From Oscillibacter sp. (GTDB lineage Bacteria; Bacillota; Clostridia; Oscillospirales; Oscillospiraceae): 64,000 bases of DNA. Location: contig JALCRR010000004.1 in NCBI GenBank assembly GCA_022652815.1, positions 27,926 to 91,925 on the forward strand, read 5' to 3'. Within the stretch, counting starts at the first letter, position 1. Each line of letters starts with the position of its first letter. Positions 16,644 through 25,429 of this stretch are shown here, piece by piece. The notes beneath the pieces are model-generated. The model was not told where the DNA came from, ran no database searches, and saw only the letters and a program-made list of their open reading frames with translations. The position numbers and the translations under genes are program-made.

Positions 16644-18722
16644 GTGAAATTTGAAAAGTGGAACATCGGCGAGCCGAAACAGCAGGATGTGGAGCTCCTG
16701 CGCTCTGCCGGATATTCGTACCTTCTCTCCGCGGTACTGGCTGCCCGCGGCATTACCACGGCGGAAGCTGCCGCCGATTTTCTGGATCGGGAGCGCTACC
16801 TAACCATTTCTCCCATGCTGATGGCTGATATGGACAAGGCGGTGGAGCGCATCCAGCGCGCCATTGCGGATGGCGAGACCATCGCCGTATTCGGCGATTA
16901 CGACGTGGACGGCATCACCTCCACCGTTGTGGTCATGGATTATCTCAAGCGCTGCGGAGTCAACTGTATGCAGTATATTCCCCGCCGGATTGAAGACGGC
17001 TACGGACTTTCCTGCGAGGCGATCAAAAACCTCCGCGATGCCGGCGCCACGCTGATGATTACGGTGGACTGCGGCATCACCGGCAATGACGAGGTGGCCT
17101 ACGCCAAAAGCATCGGCATGGACACCGTGGTGACCGATCATCACGAGTGCAAGGACGATCTGCCGGACGCGGCGGCGGTGGTGGACCCCCACCGGCCCGA
17201 CTGCCCGTATCCCTTTAAACATCTGGCGGGCGTGGGTGTTGCGCTGAAGCTGGTGCTGGCTCTTGGCGGCGAGAGCCGGGAGGACGCCCTTTTTGCCCGC
17301 TACTGCACGCTGGCCGCCATCGGCACCATTGCCGACGTCATGCGGATGGAGGGGGAAAACCGCACCATTGTTCACTGCGGACTGGAGGCTCTGCCCCACA
17401 CGGACTTTGTGGGGGTCCACGCCCTTTTGAAAGAGGCCGGACTTTTGGGCAAGCCCATTACCTCCATTCAGATCGGCTTCGTCCTCTCCCCGCGCATCAA
17501 CGCGGCGGGGCGCATGGGCAAGGCGGACCTTGCGGCGGAGCTTCTGGAAACCGAGGACCCCGCCAAGGCGGAGGAGCTTGCCAGAGCGCTTTGCGACCTG
17601 AACCGGGAACGTCAGAGCGTGGAGCAGACCATCTGCGTCGATGCCGTGGCGCAAATCGAATCCCTGCGGCCGGATGAGCGCAGTGCGCTGGTCCTCGCCT
17701 CCGAAAACTGGCATCAAGGCGTGGTGGGTATTGTGGCTTCCCGCCTTTCTGAAAAGTATTCCTGCCCCAGCTTTATGATCCACCTGAAAGACGGCTGCGG
17801 CAAGGGCTCCTGCCGCTCTTACGGCGGATTCAATCTCTTCTCCGCGCTGGAATCCTGCGGGGACTTGCTGGACGGCTTCGGCGGCCACGAGTTGGCCGCA
17901 GGCTTTACCATTAAATAAGAAAACATCGACGCGTTTCGCGTTCGTATGAATAAATTTGTCCGTTCCTCCATGGACGGCGAGCTGCCGATTTCCTCGCTGG
18001 AGGTGGATGCCCCGGTGACTTGCCCCGGCGACGTGACCCTTTCCGAGGTGGAGGAGCTTTCCATGCTGGAGCCTTACGGCGCCGGCAATCCCCGGCCTGT
18101 GTTCGCCCTGCTGGGCGCCACGGTGGACGCCGTGCAGTCCGTGGGGCAGGGACGGCATTTGAAGCTGCGCCTTTCCAAAGGCACCTGCCGCTTTGATGCC
18201 ATTTTCTTCTCCGTTACCGCGCAGGAGTGCGGCGTGGAGGCCGGTATGCGGGTGGACGCTGCGTTCTATCTGCAAGTCAATACCTTCCGGGGGAATACGG
18301 CTCTGCAATTACAGTTGATCGACCTGCGCCCATCCCTCATCCCCAGCCGCCACGAGGCCGAGGCCATTGCCCTGTGCCGCCGCTGCCGCGAGGGCGAGGA
18401 TCTGACGGCGCAGGAGGTTGCCCGTCTGCGGACGACGCGGGAGCAGTTTGCCCTTTACTGGACCGTGCTGGAGCATTGGCTTCGTCACGGCAAGGTGGAG
18501 GGGGCGGAGCTTCCGCTGCTGCGGTCGCTGGCTGCCGCCGGCGGCGGAAACGAGAGCTTTTTGCGGGCAATTTTGTCTGTGCAAGTCTTTTCGGAGCGGG
18601 GACTTCTGTCCGTCCGTCAAGGCGGAGATACCTTGACGCTGCGCCTTGTACCGGTGCAGGGCAAGGTGGATCTGTTCGCCTGCCCGTATCTCGTCCGGTT
18701 GCAGGGCCCGTCCGCAACATAA
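16644..18722 (+). pseudogene. recJ: RecJ single-strand-specific 5'-3' exonuclease, interrupted by an in-frame TAA
   Basis: RecJ degrades 5' single strands in recombination and mismatch repair. DHH phosphoesterase motifs are intact: GDYDVDGITST, VDCGI, and VTDHHE. The DHHA1 motif GGHELAAGFTIK is followed at once by TAA (17916-17918), codon 425 from the GTG at 16644. The same frame then continues as ENIDAFRVRMNKFV with 267 further codons, including the C-terminal OB-fold region, to a stop at 18720. One G-to-T change of GAA would explain it. The second half has no ribosome site of its own. Possible causes are a nonsense mutation, assembly error or readthrough. GTG 16644 has GGAAGGGAG upstream. 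Confidence 0.85.
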
Positions 18723-18738
18723 GAAGGAGGTGATCGCC

Positions 18739-20955
18739 ATGACAATCCAGGAACAATATGACCTTCTGGAAAAAACCATTCTTTCCTACAATCCCCAGGC
18801 TGATATTCCTCAGATTCAGGCCGCGTTCGAGTTTGCCACCAAGTGCCATGATGGGCAAAAGCGCAAAAGCGGAGAGCCGTATATCATCCATCCTCTGGCG
18901 GTCGCCCAGATCGTGGCGGAGGAGCTGAAGCTGGACAGCGAGTCCATTGAAGCTGCTCTGCTGCACGACTGCATTGAGGATACGCAAGCCACCCACGATC
19001 AGATTTCCAAGCTGTTTTCCCCCACGGTTGCCGACCTGGTGGAAGGCGTCAGCAAGCTGACCCGCATCCAGTACGCCACCAAGGAAGATGAGCAGATGGA
19101 AAACCTGCGCAAAATGCTCATCGCCATGTCCAAGGACATCCGGGTGATTCTGATTAAAATTTCTGACCGTCTACACAACATGCGCACCATGGAGTATCAG
19201 ACGCCGGAAAAGCAGAAGCAAAAGTCACTGGAGACCATGGAGATTTACGCCCCCATTGCCCATCGTCTGGGCATGCAGCGCATCAAGTGGGAGCTGGAGG
19301 ATCTATCATTAAAGTATCTGGACCCCATCGGCTTTGAGGAGATCGTCTCCAAGCTGGATGCCAAGCGCCAGGAATACGATGCCTTTATGAACAAGACGCA
19401 GGAGCAGATCGAGCAGCGCTTGACAGAGCTTTCTATCGACCATCGGGTTTACGGACGCATGAAGCATCCCTATTCCATTTACCGCAAGATGTTCAACCAG
19501 AACAAGCAGCTGGATGAAATTTTCGACCTCTTTGCCTTCCGGGTCATCGTGGACTCCGTGGGCGACTGTTATAACGTTCTGGGCGTGATTCACGATATTT
19601 ACAAGCCCATTCTGGGCCGATTCAAAGACTATATCGGTACCCCCAAGCCCAACGGCTATCAGTCCCTCCACACCACCGTCATGGGCACCGACGGCATCCC
19701 CTTCGAAGTGCAGATCCGCACCCGGGAGATGCACGAGATCGCCGAATACGGCGTTGCCGCCCACTGGAAATATAAGCAGGGCGGCGTTGGCGGCGGAACC
19801 GAGGGACGCTACGAGTGGGTGCGTCGGCTTCTTGAAAATCAAGAGGGCACAGACGCCGAGGAGTATATCCATTCCCTCAAGGTGGATATGTTTTCCGACG
19901 AGGTGTTCGTGTTCACACCCAACGGTGACGTGACCAACCTCCCGGCGGGCGCCACGCCCATCGATTTTGCCTATTCCGTCCACTCTGCCGTGGGCAACCA
20001 CATGATCGGCGCCAAGGTCAACAGCCGCATTGTCACGCTGGATTCCACCCTAAAAAACGGCGACATTGTGGAGATCATTACCTCCAAGGCTGCCAAGGGC
20101 CCCAGCCGTGACTGGATGAAGATTGCCCGGTCCAGCGAGGCACGCAGCAAGATCCGCCAGTGGTTTAAAAAGGAAAAACGGGAAGAGAATATTGCCAATG
20201 GCCGCTCCGCTTTTGAAGCGGAGCTGAAGCACTGCGGCATTCCCATGAAGGACGTGTTGGACCCGGAAGTTTTGCCCGGCCTTTTAAAGCGGGTAGCCTA
20301 CGGTTCCATCGACGAGCTGTATGCCGCCATCGGCTACGGCGGCTTTACCGCTCAGAAGGCGGTCAGCCGGATGCAGGGCGAGCTGAACCGGGTGGCCAAG
20401 CTCCATCAGGCGGAAAAAGCCGCCCAGGATCTGGCTGCCGCTGAGGAAAAAACCGAGGAAAAGTCCACCGCACCCGCGCCAAAGGCCGTCAAGAGCGAAC
20501 AGGGCATCATTGTGGAGGGGCTGGACAACTGCCTCGTCAAATTCTCCAAGTGCTGCACGCCCGTTCCCGGTGACGAAATCGTCGGCTTCATTACCCGGGG
20601 CTATGGCGTGTCCGTCCATCGCTGCGATTGCCCCAATGCCTCCCTCGAACGGCGGAGCCTTCCGGGACAGGAAGGCCGCTGGATCAAGGTTTCCTGGGGT
20701 ACCGACGTCAACGAAAAATATCAGACCTCGGTGGAGCTGGTGTGCAAGGATCGGCAGAATCTGCTGCTGGATATCTCCGCGGCGCTCTCCACCACCAATG
20801 CCTTTGTGATGGGCATTCAGTCCCGCTCCACAGAAGATAAGTTCGCCATCTTCCACATCGACATCAGCGTACACGACGGCAAGCATCTGCGGGACATTAT
20901 GAACAAGCTCAACCAGGTTTCCGGCGTGCTGAAGGTCACGAGACCCGCAGGATAG
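18739..20955 (+). CDS. relA: Bifunctional (p)ppGpp synthetase/hydrolase (Rel/SpoT family)
   Basis: A 738-aa stringent-response enzyme. Order: HD hydrolase domain (about 20-200, with HPLAVAQI, LLHDCIEDT and SDRLHNMRTM), synthetase domain (about 235-350, with YGRMKHPYSIYRKM and GTPKPNGYQSLHTTV), TGS domain (about 395-455, FVFTPNGDVTNLPAGATPIDFAYS), then helical and zinc-finger-like region with KCCTPVPGDEI, and C-terminal ACT domain. Hydrolase and synthetase motifs both look complete, so it should both make and destroy (p)ppGpp. It starts behind the unusually strong site AAGGAGGTGATC, 16 nt after the recJ frame ends, suggesting co-transcription. Confidence 0.97.
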   Translation: MTIQEQYDLLEKTILSYNPQADIPQIQAAFEFATKCHDGQKRKSGEPYIIHPLAVAQIVAEELKLDSESIEAALLHDCIEDTQATHDQISKLFSPTVADLVEGVSKLTRIQYATKEDEQMENLRKMLIAMSKDIRVILIKISDRLHNMRTMEYQTPEKQKQKSLETMEIYAPIAHRLGMQRIKWELEDLSLKYLDPIGFEEIVSKLDAKRQEYDAFMNKTQEQIEQRLTELSIDHRVYGRMKHPYSIYRKMFNQNKQLDEIFDLFAFRVIVDSVGDCYNVLGVIHDIYKPILGRFKDYIGTPKPNGYQSLHTTVMGTDGIPFEVQIRTREMHEIAEYGVAAHWKYKQGGVGGGTEGRYEWVRRLLENQEGTDAEEYIHSLKVDMFSDEVFVFTPNGDVTNLPAGATPIDFAYSVHSAVGNHMIGAKVNSRIVTLDSTLKNGDIVEIITSKAAKGPSRDWMKIARSSEARSKIRQWFKKEKREENIANGRSAFEAELKHCGIPMKDVLDPEVLPGLLKRVAYGSIDELYAAIGYGGFTAQKAVSRMQGELNRVAKLHQAEKAAQDLAAAEEKTEEKSTAPAPKAVKSEQGIIVEGLDNCLVKFSKCCTPVPGDEIVGFITRGYGVSVHRCDCPNASLERRSLPGQEGRWIKVSWGTDVNEKYQTSVELVCKDRQNLLLDISAALSTTNAFVMGIQSRSTEDKFAIFHIDISVHDGKHLRDIMNKLNQVSGVLKVTRPAG

Positions 20956-21278
20956 CGGCGAAGCGCCGCCGGTGGCGGAGCAAGCGAGCCGCTATCGAGG
21001 AAGCGGCGCGGTTGGCAGGCGTGTAACGCCGGCAAACCGCCCTGCCGCGACGGTGGAAACCCTTTTCCGTGTCGCTGCGGCGGGCTGAGGAGTTGTGGCC
21101 GAAGTAAATTCGGCCAGAACAGAGTACGGAAGCGTACACGCCCTGCCGAAAATGATTAGAATTAATTTCGCCGCTTGCGGCAGTGAAACCCCGTGAGACG
21201 GGTTGCCCAGTGGCAAGAGCGGAAGTCCGAAAGATTTTGAATGAATCATCATAAACTTACCAGAAGGAGAACTTTGCC
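20956..21278. other. Hairpin-rich relA-dtd spacer
   Basis: 323 nt without a supported gene. It holds many short perfect hairpins: GATAGCGGC (20951) with GCCGCTATC (20988); GGCCGAA-GTAAA-TTCGGCC (21098-21116); GCCGC-TT-GCGGC (21170-21181); CCCGT-GAG-ACGGG (21190-21202); TTGCC-CAGT-GGCAA (21203-21216). Part of it is the dispersed repeat copy B. It may be an RNA leader for dtd or a mobile intergenic element; I could not match it to RNase P RNA, tmRNA, 6S or a known riboswitch. Confidence 0.6.
21133..21204 (-). repeat. Dispersed hairpin-rich repeat, copy B
   Basis: In reverse complement it aligns with copy A (5246-5319), sharing GTCTCAC, GTTTCAC, GCGGCGAAAT and GGCGTGTACG in the same order and spacing. 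The stem around the TCTCA loop is CCCG/CGGG here and TCGG/CCGA in copy A, a compensatory pattern. Confidence 0.65.
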
Positions 21279-21722
21279 ATGCGCGCAGTTGTTACCAGAG
21301 TCAAGCACGCCTCCGTCACCATCGACGGGGCCGTGAACGGCCAAATCGGCCAGGGATTTCTTGTTTTGCTGGGCGTCGGTCCGAATGATACCCACGATAC
21401 TGCCGTGCGCCTTGCGGAGAAAATCTGCAATCTGCGGGTGTTTGAAGATGAAAACGGGAAAATGAACAAAAGCCTGGAGCAGGTGGGCGGCAGCCTTCTG
21501 GTGGTATCCCAGTTCACCCTGTATGCCGATACCTCCTCCCGCCGCCCCGGTTTTACCGGCGCGGCAAAGCCGGACGTGGCTATTCCGCTCTATGAGGATT
21601 TTATGGCCCACTGCCACGAGCGCGGCTTTGCTGTGGAGCATGGCGAGTTTGGCGCAGATATGCAGGTCGATTCCCTAAATGACGGGCCTGTCACCATCCT
21701 GTTCGACACGGAACAGCCCTAA
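21279..21722 (+). CDS. dtd: D-aminoacyl-tRNA deacylase
   Basis: Removes D-amino acids (and glycine from tRNA-Ala) mischarged on tRNA. The 147-aa length is exactly that of DTD. Family blocks are MRAVVTRVKHASVTIDG, GQGFLVLLGV, the SQFTLYAD active-site motif with the conserved SQxT, and the cross-subunit Gly-cisPro-type motif (NDGPVTI) near the C-terminus. It starts behind AGAAGGAGA and is followed after 9 nt by the MBL hydrolase, beginning a tightly packed run through hemZ and the uridine-kinase-like gene. Confidence 0.96.
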   Translation: MRAVVTRVKHASVTIDGAVNGQIGQGFLVLLGVGPNDTHDTAVRLAEKICNLRVFEDENGKMNKSLEQVGGSLLVVSQFTLYADTSSRRPGFTGAAKPDVAIPLYEDFMAHCHERGFAVEHGEFGADMQVDSLNDGPVTILFDTEQP

Positions 21723-21731
21723 GGAGAACGT

Positions 21732-22358
21732 ATGAAGATTGAATCTTTGCAGGTCAGCCCCATCGGGACCAACTGCTATCTTGTCTGCGATGAGGCGGCA
21801 AAGCTTTGCGCCGTGGTGGATCCCGGCGGAGACGCCGACCGCATTCTCTCCGCAACCGAAAAGACCGGCTGCACGCCGGCGTGCATTCTGCTGACCCACG
21901 GACATTTTGACCATGTGGGCGGCGTAGCCGGAATTTTGGCGGCGCACCCCGACCTCCCCGTCTATCTCAGCCCGCTGGACATCTATCCTGCGGACGATGC
22001 CCACGCCCGGGAACTCTTTCCGGTGCCGGAGGGCACCATTCCCGTTTCTGACGGAGATTCTATCTCCATGGGCACTCTGACATTTACCGCCATGGCAACC
22101 CCCGGCCATTCCGAGGGCAGCGTCACCTACCGGGTGGACGGCACACTTTTGTGCGGCGACACGCTGTTTGCCGGCTCCTGCGGACGCACGGATTTTCTGG
22201 GTGGCAGCATGGAAAAAATGATGGCCTCTCTTGCCCGTCTGGGCGGGATTGCGGAGAATCTGATCGTTCTTCCCGGGCACATGGATTCCACCACGCTGGA
22301 TCGGGAGCGGCAGGAAAATCCCTATATGCTGCAAGCCTTGCGGGGCGGCGCACGATGA
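21732..22358 (+). CDS. Metallo-beta-lactamase fold hydrolase (glyoxalase II-like)
   Basis: A 208-aa single-domain MBL protein with the two-zinc signature THGHFDHVGG (residues 55-64), the distal His in ATPGHSEGSV, Asp in LLCGDTLF and His in VLPGHMDSTT. It is shorter than true glyoxalase II, lacking the C-terminal substrate-binding domain, and resembles the YcbL/GloB-like group common in Firmicutes. Substrate is uncertain: a thioester such as S-lactoyl-thiol is possible. Its stop overlaps the hemZ start (ATGA), so translation is coupled. Confidence 0.88.
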   Translation: MKIESLQVSPIGTNCYLVCDEAAKLCAVVDPGGDADRILSATEKTGCTPACILLTHGHFDHVGGVAGILAAHPDLPVYLSPLDIYPADDAHARELFPVPEGTIPVSDGDSISMGTLTFTAMATPGHSEGSVTYRVDGTLLCGDTLFAGSCGRTDFLGGSMEKMMASLARLGGIAENLIVLPGHMDSTTLDRERQENPYMLQALRGGAR

Positions 22359-23839
22359 AATTAAAACTGGTCGGACACGACGAAAAATATGTGGTGGAGC
22401 AGACGCTCCTAACCCTCCTGCCGGAGGAAAAGCTGACTTACGGTGACCCTGCCCCGGACGATGACCGCTGGGCGGTGATCACGCTCAAAGAAAACGGCGA
22501 TCAGTGCATGGCGACGACGCAGATGGGCTGGGACGGCGCCTCTTCCTCCCATACGCAGGAGGACCCGCTCTCCGGCACGGACTATGAAAAAGAGGGTCAG
22601 CGCCGCCGATGCATCAGCATGTGCATTTTCTGCGCGGCACGAAAGGCCACGGGCATTGCCCCTGCCTGGGGTAGCTTGACCGGGGTGCGCCCCGGCAAGG
22701 TGGCGTCTGAGGGTTTTGCCGATGGCGGCAGCGCTGAGGATGCCCGAAAACTTCTGGAAGATACCTATTTTGTGACACCGGACCGCGCAAAGCTGGCGGT
22801 GGAGGCGGCACTTTACGGCCTGCGGGCAAAGCAGGGGCTTGCACCCCGGGACATTGCGGTGTATATCGGAATTCCCTTCTGCCCCACCCGCTGCGCGTAT
22901 TGCTCGTTCGTCTCCTCCTCGGTGGAAAAATCCTTCGACATGGTGGAGCCATATCTCAACGCTCTGCTGGACGAGGTGCGCGCCGCCGGCGCTCTCACGC
23001 AAAGACTGGGTCTGCGGGTCCGCGCCTTTTACATGGGCGGCGGTACGCCCACCACGCTGGATGCTGACCAGCTTGCCCGGCTTCTGGGCATTTTTGAAGA
23101 ATCCTTCGATCTCTCCGCGTGCGCGGAGCGGACGGTGGAGGCCGGACGGCCGGATACCGTGACGCAGGAGAAGCTGGCTGCCATGCGCCGCCACGGCATT
23201 ACCCGCGTTTCCGTCAACCCCCAGACCATGGACGATCATGTGCTGGCCGCTATTGGCCGCCGCCATTCGTCGCAGGATATCCGCCGCTGCATGGACGAGG
23301 TTTTAAGCGCCGGGTTTGAGCACGTCAACATGGATCTGATTGCGGGATTGCCCGAGGACACGGCGGAGGGCTTCCGAAAATCTCTGGACGAATGCATGAC
23401 CTTTGGCGCGGACAATCTGACGGTTCACACCCTGAGCCTGAAAAAGGGCAGCGCCATTTTGACCCGGGGACTGAAAATCCCGTCGGCGGAGACTGTGGGA
23501 GAAATGCTGGATTACGCCAGCCCCACTCTGCGCAGCGGCGGCTATGCACCCTATTACCTCTATCGGCAAAAGTATATGTCCGGCAGCTTTGAAAACGTGG
23601 GCTGGTGCCGTCCGGGAGCGGAAAACCTCTATAACATCTACATCATGGAGGAGCTGTGCTCCATTCTCTCCATGGGTGCGGGAGGCTCCACCAAGCTGGT
23701 GGATCAAGCCACAAACCGCATCTCCCGGGTGTTTAACTTTAAATATCCCCATGAGTATATCCACCGCCCGGAAAAATGGCAGTCCAATCAAGCGGCCTTT
23801 GCGGAGTTTTATGAGCATTTGAAAGGAGCAGGTGACTGA
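22355..23839 (+). CDS. hemZ: Coproporphyrinogen III dehydrogenase-like radical SAM protein HemZ
   Basis: A 494-aa radical SAM enzyme of the HemZ branch, which in Bacillus oxidatively decarboxylates coproporphyrinogen III without oxygen. The 4Fe-4S/SAM motif is CPTRCAYCSF (about residue 176-185). The N-terminal extension with a further cysteine motif CISMCIFCAARKATG is characteristic of HemZ. GGGTPT and the C-terminal HemN-like segment GAGGSTKLVD are present. The ATG overlaps the preceding stop by four bases. Whether this anaerobe makes haem is not shown by the window; such proteins may also act as haem chaperones or in other radical chemistry. Confidence 0.88.
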   Translation: MKLKLVGHDEKYVVEQTLLTLLPEEKLTYGDPAPDDDRWAVITLKENGDQCMATTQMGWDGASSSHTQEDPLSGTDYEKEGQRRRCISMCIFCAARKATGIAPAWGSLTGVRPGKVASEGFADGGSAEDARKLLEDTYFVTPDRAKLAVEAALYGLRAKQGLAPRDIAVYIGIPFCPTRCAYCSFVSSSVEKSFDMVEPYLNALLDEVRAAGALTQRLGLRVRAFYMGGGTPTTLDADQLARLLGIFEESFDLSACAERTVEAGRPDTVTQEKLAAMRRHGITRVSVNPQTMDDHVLAAIGRRHSSQDIRRCMDEVLSAGFEHVNMDLIAGLPEDTAEGFRKSLDECMTFGADNLTVHTLSLKKGSAILTRGLKIPSAETVGEMLDYASPTLRSGGYAPYYLYRQKYMSGSFENVGWCRPGAENLYNIYIMEELCSILSMGAGGSTKLVDQATNRISRVFNFKYPHEYIHRPEKWQSNQAAFAEFYEHLKGAGD

Positions 23840-24771
23840 TGGCATATTCTCTGAAGCAGATCAATGAATCCATCCGTTCCGATCCCGCGGCGTTTGTCGC
23901 CCAATGCGAAGAGGACCACGAAAAGAAGATTCAAGATGCGGCCAGACGCATTGCCGAGCACCGCGGCGAGTCGCGCATCATTCTCCTGTCCGGACCCTCC
24001 GGCTCCGGCAAGACCACCACGGCCTTGAAAATCGAGGCGGTGCTGGAGCAAAGCGGCATTGAAACCCATACCATCACCATGGACAATTACTTCAATACCA
24101 TCGACCCGGAGACGGCGCCCCGCAACCGGGACGGTGCGATTGACTACGAGTCTCCCTTCTGCCTGGATATTGACCTTTTGAACCGGCATTTTGCCATGCT
24201 GGACCGTGGCGAGACCATTCATGTTCCCAAGTACGAGTTTGCCCGCCAGATGCGCTCCGACATTTTTTCCCAGCCGCTGAAGCTGGGACGCGACGAACTC
24301 GCCATTTTCGAGGGCATCCATGCCTTGAATGACGTCATCGTGGGCAAGAATCCCAAGGCCTTCAAGCTGTATATTGCCGCCCGCTCCAATGTGACGGACG
24401 AGCGCGGCGATGTGGTCTTTGAGCATGCCTGGCTGCGGCTGTGCCGCCGCATCGTCCGGGACTACAAGTTCCGGGGCAGTGACGCGGCGTTTACCGTCAA
24501 GCTCTGGGCAAACGTGCGCCGGGGCGAAAAGCTGTATATTTCCCCCTACAAGGAGAATGCAGACCTCATGTTTGATACCTCCATGGCCTGCGAGCTGTGC
24601 GTGCTCAAGCCGTACGTACTGCCCCTGCTGGAGGCGTTGCCCCGGGGTCAGTACCCGGAAGCGGACAGCGTTCTCACCGCTTTTGACCGGTTCGAGACAC
24701 TGGAAGAGAAGTACATCCCCGCCACATCCCTTATCCGCGAATTTATCGGCGGCAGTTCCCTAAGCTATTGA
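23839..24771 (+). CDS. Uridine kinase/phosphoribulokinase-family nucleoside kinase
   Basis: A 310-aa P-loop kinase. Walker A is GPSGSGKTT (about residue 53-61); TITMDNYFNTID and the PRNRDGAIDYESPFCLDIDLL segment resemble the uridine kinase acceptor site, and AIFEGIHALND resembles the Walker B/lid region. Many Firmicutes relatives carry an N-terminal TGS/threonyl-tRNA-synthetase-like half and are around 550 aa; this one lacks it. Start and previous stop share a TGATG overlap, tying it to hemZ. Substrate (uridine, cytidine or another nucleoside) is inferred only. Confidence 0.82.
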   Translation: MAYSLKQINESIRSDPAAFVAQCEEDHEKKIQDAARRIAEHRGESRIILLSGPSGSGKTTTALKIEAVLEQSGIETHTITMDNYFNTIDPETAPRNRDGAIDYESPFCLDIDLLNRHFAMLDRGETIHVPKYEFARQMRSDIFSQPLKLGRDELAIFEGIHALNDVIVGKNPKAFKLYIAARSNVTDERGDVVFEHAWLRLCRRIVRDYKFRGSDAAFTVKLWANVRRGEKLYISPYKENADLMFDTSMACELCVLKPYVLPLLEALPRGQYPEADSVLTAFDRFETLEEKYIPATSLIREFIGGSSLSY

Positions 24772-24800
24772 TTTTTTATCATCGAGAGGAGCGTTTTTCT

Positions 24801-25196
24801 ATGGACGAAAGATTGCAGAATATTCTGGACAGTGCGGCGCGGACGGCAAACACCGCCGCATCCTCCGCCACCGGCGCGGCACGTACCGTGAGCGAAAAGG
24901 CGAACCTGCTGCTTTCCGTGGGAAAGATGAATATGAAGCTGGTGGATCTCAAGACGGAGATTACCGCCCAGCTCCGGGAGGTGGGCGAGATGGTCTACGC
25001 CACCCACACCGGTGACCCCACCGACTCCGAGGTGCTGCTTTCCAAGCTTCAAGTCATTGATGCCATAAAGGCGCAGGCCGATGCCTTGAGCGCGGAAATC
25101 GCCAAGGCCAAGGGTGCCGCCGTGTGCCCGAACTGCGGCCATGTGGGCGAAAAAGGCGATACCTTCTGCCGCCAGTGCGGAGCCTCTCTGAAATAA
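24801..25196 (+). CDS. Coiled, zinc-ribbon-ended protein of unknown function
   Basis: A 131-aa protein. Residues 1-105 are Ala-rich and predicted helical, with heptad-like character; the C-terminal 25 residues form a double zinc knuckle CPNCGH...CRQCGA typical of zinc-ribbon domains. No enzyme motif is seen. It starts behind AGAGGAG, 29 nt after the kinase gene, and is followed by a MITE-like element. A membrane or ribosome adaptor role is conceivable but not supported. Confidence 0.7.
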   Translation: MDERLQNILDSAARTANTAASSATGAARTVSEKANLLLSVGKMNMKLVDLKTEITAQLREVGEMVYATHTGDPTDSEVLLSKLQVIDAIKAQADALSAEIAKAKGAAVCPNCGHVGEKGDTFCRQCGASLK

Positions 25197-25202
25197 GCGC
25201 GT

Positions 25203-25384
25203 TTTAAGGCAACACCGCACAAAGACCGCTTGATGGCTTTGTACACGGCTTGCTTGCAACTTTTCCGCCATCTTGCACAGAAAATTTTTGCCATACGCCA
25301 GTATGACGGCAAAGTTTCTATGCAATCTGACAAAAAATCTGACTGTGCAATCCGCGCACAATCTCTGTGCGGTATTGCCTTAAA
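25203..25384. mobile_element. MITE-like element with 23-bp terminal inverted repeats
   Basis: A 182-bp segment between the zinc-ribbon gene and the flippase gene. The left end is TTTAAGGCAACACCGCACA (25203 on) and the right end, reversed, TTTAAGGCAATACCGCACA (25384 down); 21 of 23 bases match. The interior has no ORF of use and contains an imperfect palindrome around TTTGCCATAC / GTATGACGGCAAA. No target duplication could be defined with certainty. It is best read as a non-autonomous element mobilised in trans. Confidence 0.75.
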
Positions 25385-25429
25385 TTTCCGGCGCATTGCG
25401 CCGACTTTTCAACCATTCGAGGTAAATCC

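Noticed and set aside
17946-18722. A second, independent gene downstream of the recJ stop
   Set aside because: It is in the same frame, continues the RecJ family sequence and has no ribosome site at 17946.
20992-21252. 86-codon minus-strand frame in the relA-dtd gap
   Set aside because: It overlaps several hairpins and repeat copy B; no domain or start signal.
20956-21278. RNase P RNA, tmRNA or riboswitch in the relA-dtd gap
   Set aside because: I looked for the conserved cores of these RNAs on both strands and did not find them.
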